NCBI GenBank assembly: GCA_019096155.1
Contig: JAHCVI010000001.1
Location: forward strand, 12,363,243-12,427,242
DNA: 64,000 nt
Source of the DNA: Staphylotrichum longicolle
Taxonomy: Eukaryota > Ascomycota > Sordariomycetes > Sordariales > Chaetomiaceae
Reading direction: 5' to 3'
The notes under the pieces are model-generated. The model ran no database searches and had not been told where the DNA came from. It was given only the letters and a program-made list of their open reading frames with translations. Both the position numbers and the translations under genes were made by a program. Shown here one piece after another: positions 46,781 to 56,928 of this stretch; within the stretch, counting starts at the first letter, position 1; every line of letters begins with the position of its first letter.

Positions 46781-48596
46781 TGACGCCTGACCTGGTTCTC
46801 CTCGCCAACCCTGCCAAGGCAGCAGCCCCCAGCTTGCCAAACCTGGGGCATGCATCAATGTGCCGGGATCCTGTGATGAAGCTTTTCTGGTGTACGCTAA
46901 ATGGCCAAGCTCCGAGTCTGGGGTTCTCCCGCACGACTGACGCGCCGAAGTCACCCACGGCCGTTGGAGGGCGGAAGAAGGACGTCCGAACTGGGGAATT
47001 CATTTATTTAGATGAAGTAGCCGTCCGCGGGTTTCATCCCACGCGTCGGATCGCATCATTGTTCATCCATGCCCAGGCAACCGGTAGCAGCGAGCCATTG
47101 TACCAGAATTCTGCGATCAGTCAATTCATGAATCATTCTCGGCGGCGAGTCTCATCCAAGTCGCCAGTCAGTAAAACAGAGGTGCTGTGTTTCGACGATC
47201 GCCGGCTGTTTTCCGGGGTAAAATGCATGTCGTAGCGTGGTGGGCCAGGCCAGCACTGGTTGCTTCCATGTAGCATTTCGGGTGAATTGGCCGTGCTGCC
47301 GTTGGCCACTGTCCCGTCTCGGGTTTCGGGAGGAGAGTCGGACATACGCGTGGCAGGGAGAGAAAGGAAAATAGGAGTGAAAAGGGTGAGCAGTCCCACA
47401 TTCGGCAGGCATGAAGTTGAGTGTAACCGCCAGCGCAACCCGGTTTTGCTGGTTTCGCTGCCCCCCACGGGCCGCTTTTGGAAGCCTCGCCTCTGCAGCG
47501 CCCGGTCCAGGCGCGCAATGCGTGACGTCGGGGCGCAGGAGGCAGGAAGGTGCTTCTCCTTTGAGCAAGAGCTGGAAGGAAGGACGGGCGGGGAGCCGAG
47601 ATGCACTCGCACCAAAATTTCCAGTCGGTCATGCGACGAGAGCAACTCGGAAACTGCGCGGAGATGCTGAGCGACTGTCGAACAGCCAGACGCTGCTCGA
47701 AGCGCAGGATTGGCTTTCTGCGCAACGTATGCTGCTGCCAATAGTTGGCGATTGCTTGGTCGTGTTTCGTTGTCCAGCTGTCTTTCCCGCGTCGAGTTCC
47801 AACTTTGTTCAACTCAGCTGGAAAAAAGGGAAGCAAACTGGGTAACGCTCCAACAAATCAGACTTTCTTTCCGCTTTCCGCTGTTCATAACCAAGCCCCT
47901 GAACAGGGTCGCTGACCATGTTGTTTTCCTTTTCTGCACCCTCGATGTTCTTGCGTCGATTGCCTCTGGAGTCAGAGTGATGACAAAACTTGGGACTGAC
48001 AGAGGGCTTAGGCATTGGCGATGCAGCTTGTTCTCGCATGGTGTTTCCAAAATGCCGGCGACCGAGCCGAGGGGCTGAGTCGGGCATTCTGAGCCTCGAG
48101 ACTCGTTTTCCCTCAGATGGGATTGCGACTGCTCGTTGGTCTTGAGTCGGGGCGACGCTTGGCGACAGTCCGGTGTTCTGTCAAGACAATGAAAGTGATT
48201 GAGTCTCTGCAGAATTTGGGTGAGCTTCCAAGACCATCGGGAATAGGAGAGAAGAACTGACAGGCAACTTGAGAGAGCTAGAGACGTCCTGGATGGGCGA
48301 TGCCTGAGACAAAGGCTATGGGCATCGTCCATTTCCTGGGCCACTGTGAACGTCGCCCAAGTGGAAGGCCATCATTCTCGCCGGGAGGGCATGAAGACCC
48401 TGATGGAACACTCAGAACACAGGAGGTGCACGTCGTTGACCTTCTAGGACACTGTGTTTTACCATTGTTGTGTCTGCTTGTCACCGTCTGTGGAGGAGGT
48501 GGTTGTTCCCCCCAGAACAATCTCGAGCGTGGACAAAGACAAAGCGGCACATAACAACCACTTTGTTCTGTTCTGTCAACGACATCTCTTAATGCA

Positions 48597-48603
48597 TATA
48601 AAA
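48597..48603 (+). promoter_or_regulatory. TATA box of the orphan membrane-protein gene
   Basis: TATAAAA ending 98 bases before the ATG at 48702, a usual fungal spacing. It supports a real transcription unit here. Confidence 0.5.
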
Positions 48604-48701
48604 CACGATAAGGGAGATCACTACCTTGAGGTTTGGAATTCCGTCTTCACGTTTCGGAGCGAGACCTTCTCCACCGGGAGTATACATACGATCAAGTCCC
48701 A

Positions 48702-49502
48702 ATGACACCGCCGTCTCAGGCTACCGAGGTGAGCGCTCCAGACGTGCAGCAGACAGTGGGCTGGAGTACCATGGAAGTTGTTATGGTGAGTGTTTTTGGG
48801 TGGATTGTAGCTTTCGTCTTACTGCTCGCCAGTGTCGTTGGTATCGCCACATCGCGGAGAAGGGTCAGCGAGATGGCAGCAAACCTCGACCACGTAACGG
48901 CCGAGCTGGGAGTTCAACAAGACCGGGCCTCGTCGCTTCAAAGAACCCTGAACATCCGGGACGCCTTCATTGAGCTTAATTTCGTCAAAGGACCAGAAGG
49001 GCATCTGGCCGCGGCTTTCGGCACCGCCCCCAACCCAGACCGCGTCTCTCATCGAGGTGAAATCGACAACGACCCGTTTGTTGTGGGGGACGATGATGAG
49101 AGCAGCGACGACGACGAAGAGAGCGAGTGGTCGATGAGGGTCAACAAGGATGGAGAATCCCCTCGGTCCCCAACCCCAGTGGCGGCCGTTCGGAGACGGC
49201 TCAGCGAGATTAAGATGGTTACCTTGCAGCTGCGGAGGATCCCGACCCAGGATGATGACTTGGCTCGCCTGGGCACCACCGTCGCCGAAGGCGGCCGACC
49301 ACGTCGGGACGACAAAGCGCCACCCGAGGCTGACTTGCAGAAGACTGTCAAGACTGTCAAGAAGGAAGGGACCGTGAAGGATCATTATCCTTGTGATGTT
49401 GCCCAAGGCGTCTTCTCCGATTCTCAAATCGACCGCTACTGGATGGACAACACGATCGAGGCTCCTACAGATGTGCCAAGCCTGGCCAAGGGCACCCAGT
49501 GA
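48702..49502 (+). CDS. Orphan single-pass membrane protein with cytosolic acidic domain
   Basis: I do not recognise this protein. From ATG 48702 the frame gives 266 residues to a TGA at 49500. A single hydrophobic segment (VVMVSVFGWIVAFVLLLASVVGI, about residues 27-49) is preceded by a short polar N-terminus and followed by a basic stop-transfer (TSRRR) and a predicted helical or coiled region (VSEMAANLDHVTAELGVQQD). The rest is polar, with an acidic cluster (DDDESSDDDEESEW) and a Ser/Pro site (SPRSPTP). A TATA box at 48597 supports transcription. After the TGA the same frame continues for 73 codons of coding-like sequence to 49722, with a GTGAGT donor-like site at 49689, so the gene may be longer than this model. 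Confidence 0.5.
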   Translation: MTPPSQATEVSAPDVQQTVGWSTMEVVMVSVFGWIVAFVLLLASVVGIATSRRRVSEMAANLDHVTAELGVQQDRASSLQRTLNIRDAFIELNFVKGPEGHLAAAFGTAPNPDRVSHRGEIDNDPFVVGDDDESSDDDEESEWSMRVNKDGESPRSPTPVAAVRRRLSEIKMVTLQLRRIPTQDDDLARLGTTVAEGGRPRRDDKAPPEADLQKTVKTVKKEGTVKDHYPCDVAQGVFSDSQIDRYWMDNTIEAPTDVPSLAKGTQ

Positions 49503-49724
49503 ACCGAGGCCGAGAGTCGCAGTGCCGAGGTTGATCAAGGCGACGGTTTCGCCAAGGATGTTGGCTCGATGCAAGTCTCGATCGACTCGTCAAGCAGCGG
49601 ATATCATGATGCACCCGACACACCGGAATCCAAGACGTCGCCCCTTCCAAGCGTGCCATCGTCCCCTGTCGTGCCGTTCTCCCGGGAAGTGAGTCCATTG
49701 GACTTTCTTGGTGGTGAAGGGTGA
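49503..49724 (+). other. In-frame open extension after the TGA of the orphan membrane protein
   Basis: Seventy-three sense codons follow the TGA without a break. The translation continues the Ser/Asp/Pro style of the upstream protein (QVSIDSSSSGYHDAPDTPES, LPSVPSSPVVPFSRE). A GTGAGT donor lies after FSRE (49689), and a later CAG acceptor at about 49808 opens GEANADCRTFSQFKK. A 99-base intron from GTGAAC at 49499 to CAG would remove the TGA in frame, but its donor is weak. Readthrough, a nonsense change (for example CGA to TGA) and splicing all remain possible. Confidence 0.45.
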
Positions 49725-51357
49725 GAGGTGACAGTGACATCTACGGGCGTAGCCACTCGGCAACGTGTCGTAGATCATGTCAAACCAGCCCGGGCCCTGC
49801 TTGCAGGGTGAGGCTAATGCAGATTGTAGAACGTTTTCCCAATTCAAGAAGGTGTGTTTAAGAAACCGGTGGACTTGTTGCCGTGCTAACGTGACCATGC
49901 CATGCTTTCCTCGCCCAACTTACCATCCCCCTGGATCCTCGGCGCAGTCCTCTTTAATTTCTTTCACTTCTCCCATGCTCTCACCGTCGCATCCTTCATC
50001 CTGAGCATTCCGTGGAACTTGTGCTGCGCCTTTCTTCAGCAGTCCACACCGCCTTCCCAACAGCAGTTGTCGATAAAGGGTCATCTGGCCCGGTCGCTAG
50101 ACGTGACTTAAACCGAGGCTCATGGGCCCTATGGGTCCGAGCTGGAGCCATTCTTGCGACCGCCAAGGGCTTGGGCACTGTTCCACTGCCGCACGGCCGC
50201 CGAATGAGGGACGGTCGATTACGCCACAAACCTTGGGGACGGCATCGTACGAGCTAGGGGGGCTGAGGTGCATCCAAGAGCCTCTTTGCCCCCCGGTCTA
50301 GCAGAGGCCAATCGCAAGGAACGCCAGAACTCGGCGCCATCGGCTAGCTGGAAGCCTGCTTGGAACAGGACACGCTAGCGGCGTCTCTGGTCTAGCGTCC
50401 CAGGCTCCAGGTGCCCCAACGAACACCAGAACGCGGAGAATGGATGATCTGCAGTTCGAATCTCTCCACTGGCCGCTCCACTCCCTCCGCACCCCTCCGC
50501 ACCCCTCCCCGCGTTTGCGGAGTCGGACAGCGGCAGTTCTCCCGCTACGGGTCTCACCCCCCTGTCGCTTTCCGAGATGCCAAGTCGCATCTCAACCACA
50601 TTCCGCAGTAGCTCCAACTTTACGGGCGCCTCTCCCACGTGCCAACATGACCATTCCCTGCCTAGCCCACATAGCAACGGCGACTGCACCCGGATGCGGT
50701 AAATCGTCCAGGTTGCGCCCATCAGCTCACAACGTCGCCCCATCGGGCCATGGGCGTGATTGGACTCGTCGGGAGAATTCCCCAGCTCGCTCTGGTGGCA
50801 ATCCACCCTGCGATGCGGGGAAGCCTTGGTTGGTCTGGCCAGAGCCCTCCTTGTCGTCCCAGGTGGCTCGGGAGCGTGTCACTTACAGGCATCGATAAGG
50901 AAATAGATTGGGTGCTTGCGTTGGCACTACCGGGATCGGTTGCCCGGCTGTTCTTAGCTCTCGAGCCGGAAAGATTCGCGGGAGGGGCCCCAGGGGGGAC
51001 AACATCAGGCCCGTCCAATCGCATGTCCCCTGTCATCGGAGACAACTCCATCTCCTGGCTCCTTGACAGGTTGGGGTAGCAGGGAGGGGTCTGGGGAAGT
51101 GAGATGGATCCCAAGATGCTTCCCCAGATCGTCCGCCCATTGTTGACCCCGTCAAGTGACGTCTAAGACTGCATTTATACCGTTCCCCCTCTCCTCTCTC
51201 TCTCTCCTTCTGTCCCCCTTCCTTCTGTGTCCGTCCTCCTCTGCAACCCCTTTCCCACACCCCTCCTCCCGAGCGGGATCTCCTTGAACAAGCCGTCTTG
51301 TTCTCTCCCTCTTCAACCGCCCCCCAACAAACGCACAACCAAAAGAGAGCTTTCACC
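49725..51357. other. Intergenic, 1.6 kb, MFS promoter
   Basis: Leads to the MFS start. The last 180 bases are a C/T-rich leader with a (CT)n stretch near 51195-51208; a TTTATA element lies at 51174. The first 200 bases may hold a last exon of the orphan gene. A tRNA-like GTTCGAATC at 50454 was checked and rejected. Confidence 0.45.
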
Positions 51358-53186
51358 ATGGCAGCCTCCCAGGAAAAGGTCGGCTTCGAGAACGTCGAGG
51401 CGGCCGACTCGGACCATGCCGGTAACAAGGGAGCCCCCATCTCGGCCGACGACTTTGGCTTCACCCCGGAGGAGCAGAAGAAGATCATCCGCCATGTCGA
51501 CCGCCGCCTGGTGTTGACCGTCGGCGCCATGTACTGTGTCAGTCTGATGGACCGGACGAACTTGGGCGCTGCCAACATCGCCGGCATGGGCGTCGACCTC
51601 ATGTTGATTGGCAACCGCTATGTGGGTTTTCTTCTTTGTTTTTGTCAGAGTACCATATGCAGGGTGAATGTGCTAATATGGGATGGCGCGGATAGAGCAT
51701 CATCTCTCTCGTCTTCTTCGTCACCTACATCGTCTTCCAGCCGCCATCGACCGTCATTGTGCGCAAGATTGGACCTCGCATTCATCTGGCTGTGATCGCC
51801 ATTCTCTGGGGCGGTGTCATGATTGGCATGGGTTTCGTGAAGAACTGGGAGCAGATGGCGGCGACGAGAGTCCTGTTGGGTTTCTTGGAAGCTGGTGAGT
51901 CTACTTACTCAAAGTGACTGTTGCGAGCAGATGCTGACATGCCCCAGGCTTCTTCCCGAGCTGTGTCTACCTTCTGAGCACTTGGTACACAAGATGTAAG
52001 GACGCGTCCAAAATGCCAAAAGGGGGCATGTTTACTGACAGCTGAGCAGACGAGGTCGGCAAGCGCAACTCCATCTTCTACCTGGTCGGCTGCGTGGCGT
52101 CTGCCTTTGCGGGTATCCTGGCCTACGGTGTAAGTCAACCAATAACTCCTCCCTTTGGGATCTCTCCACCCTAACACCAACAACAGCTCATGCAAATGGC
52201 CGGCCTCGCCGGACTCAACGGCTGGCGCTGGATCTTCATCATCGAGGGTATCATGACGGTGCTTCTTGGTATCGTCGGCTACTGGCTCCTCGTTGACTTC
52301 CCCGACGCCAAGCGCCAGAACTGGAGCTTCTTGGGCGTGCGTGAGCGCGAGTGGTAGGTTTTTACTCACGCCAACGCTGTCGTCTGATTCCGCTGACACC
52401 TCCCCCTAGGATCTGCGCCCGTGTCCACGCCGACCGTGGCGACGTCAAGCCGCAGCCCTTCTCCCTGGCCAAGTACATGCGTGCGGGCACCGATATCAAG
52501 GTCTGGGCGTACGCCATGATCTTCTTCAACACCACCACCGTCACCTACGCGCTCGCCTACTTCCTCCCCATCATTCTCACCCACAACATGGGCTTCAGCG
52601 TCGGCGCGTCGCAGTGCCTCGTCGCGCCCCCCTACGCCTTCGCCGGCATCATCATGTACCTCACGGGCTGGGCCGGCGACAAGTACCGCCTCCGCGGTCC
52701 CATCATCCTCTTCAACGCGCTGCTCTGCATCATCGGCCTGCCGATCATGGGCTTCCACTCGAGCCCGGCCGTCCGCTACTTCGGCGTCTTCCTCGTCACC
52801 GCCGGCGCCAACGCGAACGTGCCCGCCGCCATGTCGTACCAGGCCAACAACATCCGCGGCCAGTGGAAGCGCGCCTTCTGCAGCGCCACCTTTGTCTCCT
52901 TTGGCGGCATCGGCGGTATCGCCGGCAGCTTGGTCTTCCGCAACGAGGACGCGCCGGGCTACAAGCCGGGCCTGTACGCCTGCATTGCCACCACGCTGCT
53001 GACCATGATCCTTGTCGGCATCCTGACCCTCGACTTCCGCCGGCTCAACGGCAAGGCCGACCGCGGCGAGAGGGAGCTTGAGTGCGATGCGGTAAGTTGT
53101 GGCCCTTTTCTCCGGGAATTTTGAACATAAAACTGACGTGGTCACAGGATGATACCTACGAGCCTGGGTTCCGCTACACTTACTAA
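51358..53186 (+). CDS. MFS transporter, anion:cation symporter (Dal5/Tna1-like) family
   Basis: Seven exons: 51358-51621, 51696-51894, 51948-51995, 52050-52129, 52187-52353, 52410-53091, 53148-53186; 492 residues. A plasma-membrane proton symporter with about 12 helices. Family marks are the helix-1 motif VGAMYCVSLMDRTNLGAANI, the conserved LLGFLEAGFFPSCVYLLSTWY and NGWRWIFIIEGI, all typical of fungal allantoate/nicotinate/vitamin permeases. The second half starts with FSLAKYMRAGTDIKVWAYAM and includes GWAGDKYRLRGP. N- and C-termini are cytosolic and short (ending EPGFRYTY). The substrate is likely a small organic anion such as allantoate, nicotinate or a related acid; sequence does not say which. 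All six splices keep the frame. Confidence 0.93.
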
Positions 53187-53390
53187 GTGTAGAGCTGGCT
53201 TGCCAGCGCGGCATGATGAGGTGATGGCGTGCTAGGGTAATGATGGGATATCAATGATGGCTGTCTTTGGGATTAGGGATTGGGAAGTGGAATTGTCTAG
53301 GCGCGATTGAGATACCACCGGAGCAGTGCAGTTGTGTTAATATGAAAACGTCAGTTGATTGTGCTTTTCGGTCCCCCCCTCTCGGTGTCC

Positions 53391-56227
53391 TTAGCCATGT
53401 CTCCATGCCATTCCTTCTGGCGCAGGAAGTGACGCATTTAGGTGGATATCCCTCACGTTGGAGCCCACAAGGACAACCTTCTCCCTGTCAGTAATTTCCC
53501 AGTTTTGTGTCGCCGTGTTCCAGTTGCTGACATCCCTCCGTGTCAGGTTGAACGTGACGGTCTGGGTCTCGCCTGGCTCGAGATCAATCTCCTCAAAGCC
53601 ACGGAGGACGCCCCAAGGGTTGTCCTCGCCGCCGAGTTGGACATACTGTTGCTGTCAGCGCCGGTTCGATCAGAGATAAACTCAGGGGTAAACAGACCAG
53701 TTGTGGTATCTCCGCCCCCCTGACCTTGCCGGTATTCTTGATGAACGCCGTGATGGTATATAGCACCTCATACAGCCCTGGGTTGCCCCCTGGCGCCCCT
53801 GAGGCAGGCAGGACAGGCTGCGCCGACCCATCCCGCGCCGCCGCCGGAAAGTCACTGCCGTTCCCCACGCCCCCGGCAACGAAACCCGCACTATTGTCCA
53901 ACCACGGATACACATACGGCGATATCCTCGCGAACCCCTCCGGCGCAACATACCTCTCCAACACCGCCTCCACAATCCCAAACCCCCGCGCCGGCGCCGT
54001 CACCCCCTCCGCAGCAGGCCACCTCCCCGGCACCCCTTTCCTCAGCACGACCTTCAGATCCGAGTACGCAAACCGCGCATACCCCAGCCCAAACCCAAAC
54101 GGATACACCACCCCCTTCCCTCCCCCTCCCTTCCCAAACCACCGATAATCCACAAACACCCCCTCCCCAAACACCTGCACCGGCCGCCTCCTATCCTCCG
54201 CCTCGTACATCACCCCAGCCCCATAATTCGCCTCCTCCCTGCCCCACGTGAAAGGGCTCCTCCCCTGGGGGCTGACCCGCCCAAACAGCACGTCCACCAG
54301 CGCGTTCCCGGACTCTTGGCCGGGCAGTCCCGCCCACAGGACGGCCGAGACGTTGGGGTTGTCGTGGATGGCGCCGAGGAGGACGGGACCGGGGGTGTGC
54401 AGCACGACGATGGTGTTTCCGGGGTTGGCGGCGGCGACGGCGGCGACGAGGGCGTCGCCGTTGGCCCAGAGGGTGAGGTTGTTCCTGTCGCCGGCGTTGG
54501 ACTCGACGGTGAGGTAGTTCTCGCCGGCCGTGGCGGAGACGAAGACGATGGCGAGGGGAGCGGCGGCGGCGGCGGCGCGGGCGGTGGGGAGGTCCCAGTT
54601 GGAGGTGGTGTTGGTGAGGGTTGTGGTGGTGTTGGCGAGGTGGGCGTAGAGGGCGGCGGCGGGGGAGATGAGATAGGGAAACTCGGCGGTGCCGGAGCCG
54701 TAGCCCATGGCGGTGGTGCCGCGGAAGCAGCCGCGGTCCGGGCAGGCGTTGGGGCCGCCGGGAGGGTCCTGGGCGTCGTCGCCAATGATGGCGATGCTGC
54801 GCGGGTTGGAGAGGGGGAGGAGGTTGTTGGTGTTTTTGAGGAGGACGATGGACTTGGCGCCAATCTCGCGGATGAGAGAGGCGTGGTCGGACTGGACGTC
54901 GACGAACTCGTTGACGACGGCGATGGACTGGTTGGAGGAAGGGTGCAAGGGGCCCGTGGTTTTGTTAGTCCACGCGGAGAAGTTGATATTTGGCCTCGCG
55001 GAGTAGTTGCCGGTGTGGACTCTGAAGAATGCTGTCATTATGCGGATGACCATGTCGTCAAGACGCCACTGGGGGACATCTCCCCTGAGAACTGCCTCGG
55101 TGAGAGCGCCGCCCCACCACGCCCGGTATGGGGCTGGCCCGCCGTCACCAGGCATGGCCATGTCGAGGCCCCCGAGTGCTGAGCCGAGGGTCGTGTGCTG
55201 GGCTCCCCAGTCGGACATCACTTGACCAGTTAGCACCCTTCCACATTGTCTCTCGACGTGCACGGCACTCACAAAACCCCTGAAACCCAAGCTCGTTCTT
55301 GAGCAGGTAGTTTGTCGTCCACTCATTCTCACACGCATACGTCCCGTTGATCTTGTTGTACGAGCACATCACCGAGCCCACGCCGGCCCTCACCGCGTCC
55401 GCAAACGGCCACAGGTACAGCTCGTGCATGGTCCGGTCATCGATCCGCACATCCACGCTCCCGCGGTAGTGCTCCTGTTCGTTCAGGATGTAGTGCTTGG
55501 CGCACGCCACTACTCCACGGCTCTGGATACCCTGGATCGTCTCTGCCATTGCGACGCCAGCCAGGTACGGATCGGGGCTTTTCTTCATCAACAAGACAGA
55601 CCACCAGATGGGGGGATGCTCAAAACTTACCCGAACCCCTCCCAGTTCCTCCCCCCTTGCGGCACCCTCCCCAACGGCCCCGACACGGGTCCCAGCATCA
55701 CATCCACCCCTTTACCCCTGAACTCAGCCCCCAATGCCTCGCCCCTCAAGCGCATCAGCCGACGACTGAAGGTCGCGGCAACATTGATCCCAGCAGGAAA
55801 GGCAGAGTTGTGGTCAGCTGGCCCCAACGCCATCACCGTCAGCACCCTTTCATCTCTCATGTAGTCACTCAGTGCAAGTAACTGGTGTCCATTTTTGTCA
55901 GGGTGAAAACTCACTATTCCTCACTCCCAACGGCCCATCCATCAGACACATCCCCCTGAACCCCAGCCGGGGCACGCTCCCCGTGTTGCCGATGCATCGA
56001 TCCGCCTCCCATCCCGTGCCCGTCGTCAGGTTGACCTTTTCTGTTAGTGTCAGGTTCGAGACAAAGGCGACTGCCTGAGCGTAGGCGGCGGCCCAGGACG
56101 GGTCAGAGGTGTCCGAGGGGGGCGTGGCCCATGGGGAGGGGTAGCCTGGGAAGGGGGTTTCTGCCGCTTTGATGGCGTCGAGGAGGGTGAATGACAGAAC
56201 GAGGAGAAGCAGAATGGTGGCAGCCAT
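53391..56227 (-). CDS. Secreted GH3 beta-glucosidase
   Basis: Hydrolyses beta-linked glucose from the non-reducing end of cello-oligosaccharides. Exons: 56227-55915, 55817-55631, 55577-55273, 55220-53698, 53645-53391; 860 residues. A signal peptide is seen (MAATILLLLVLSFTLLDAIKA). The (alpha/beta) domain carries LGVRNTDHNSAFPAGINVAA across splice 1, KHYILNEQEHYR, and the nucleophile Asp272 in MSDWGAQHT. The second domain has GAKSIVLLKNTNNLLPL and GYGSGTAEFPYLISP, the region that supplies the acid/base residue. The fibronectin III-like end reads IPQLYVQLGG, WGVLRGFEEIDLEPGETQTV. Many N-x-S/T sites agree with secretion. Intron 1 was set at 97 bases because it gives the family NTDHNSAFPAG join. 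Confidence 0.95.
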
Positions 56228-56928
56228 GGTGAGTGAGTTGGGACACGATCACTCTCAGCTTTAGTCCCAGGTGTGGGTGGCTAGTTCATGCCACAAAAGT
56301 AGCGACTGTCTTTGAGAAACCCATCCCCTAGGGAGAATCCATGAGCTGAAAGCCAGGAAACCTCTGCCCAACTCTCAATTTCCTCCCCCAAAACATGGCA
56401 GCGTCTCCAAAGCATACACGACCCCGCGTTGGCTGCAATGGATCGACAACTTACTCAAGACGGATCGTGACGGAACAGGACAGTCCCGTGATTTACCCAT
56501 AGTATGTTGTCGGGCAGTATCCTGTACGACACCGACGTCAGCATCTGCCGCGCTTGGATCTCGGTTGCTCCTCGATATATTACCCACCCCTGCCACCGGC
56601 TATAGCCGTTCGGCTCTCGACGAGCGGTAGTTGAAGGGCTGGTACTTGCTGTACCAAATCTCCCCCCTGATGAGAGATCCACAGTTGCGTCGTCTGCTCC
56701 CATTGATGGCCAAAGGTCAACACTCGGCCTTTTTGTGACCAGATCACAACAAATGGCTCAAGGGAATACCTTAAAAGACAATGTGACATGTGTGGCAAAT
56801 ACAGGTCTTCAAAATCCAAAACAACCTCTAGAATCGCAATTCCTTGCGCCAAAACCCTCAAACTCCATCCCTCTACCAGACCCTTGAAGTAAAACAGAGT
56901 CAAGTACACCACCTATCCCACCATCACC
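56228..56928. other. Intergenic, 0.7 kb, GH3 promoter
   Basis: Between the Sro7 stop and the GH3 ATG, both on the minus strand. No gene seen. Confidence 0.45.

Larger units (their letters stand above)
46677..48701. other. Divergent intergenic region, 2.0 kb
   Basis: Promoter region of AA9 (-) and the orphan membrane protein (+). A frame at 47345-47133 (minus, 70 codons, MSDSPPETRDGTVANG start) has somewhat protein-like composition but no other support, so I do not call it. No repeats or RNA genes seen. Confidence 0.45.

Noticed and set aside
47133..47345. Small 70-codon minus-strand frame (MSDSPPETRDGTVANG)
   Set aside because: Composition is acceptable, but there is no domain, splice or promoter evidence; overlapping frames in the same region are similar in length.
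50411..50470. tRNA-like T-loop GTTCGAATC
   Set aside because: The flanking five-base stem does not pair, and no D-arm or anticodon arm is found on either strand.
45624..56227. AA9, MFS and GH3 as a co-regulated cellulose gene cluster
   Set aside because: The genes are 5-10 kb apart, with an unrelated orphan gene between; the MFS type is for small organic anions and not sugars.
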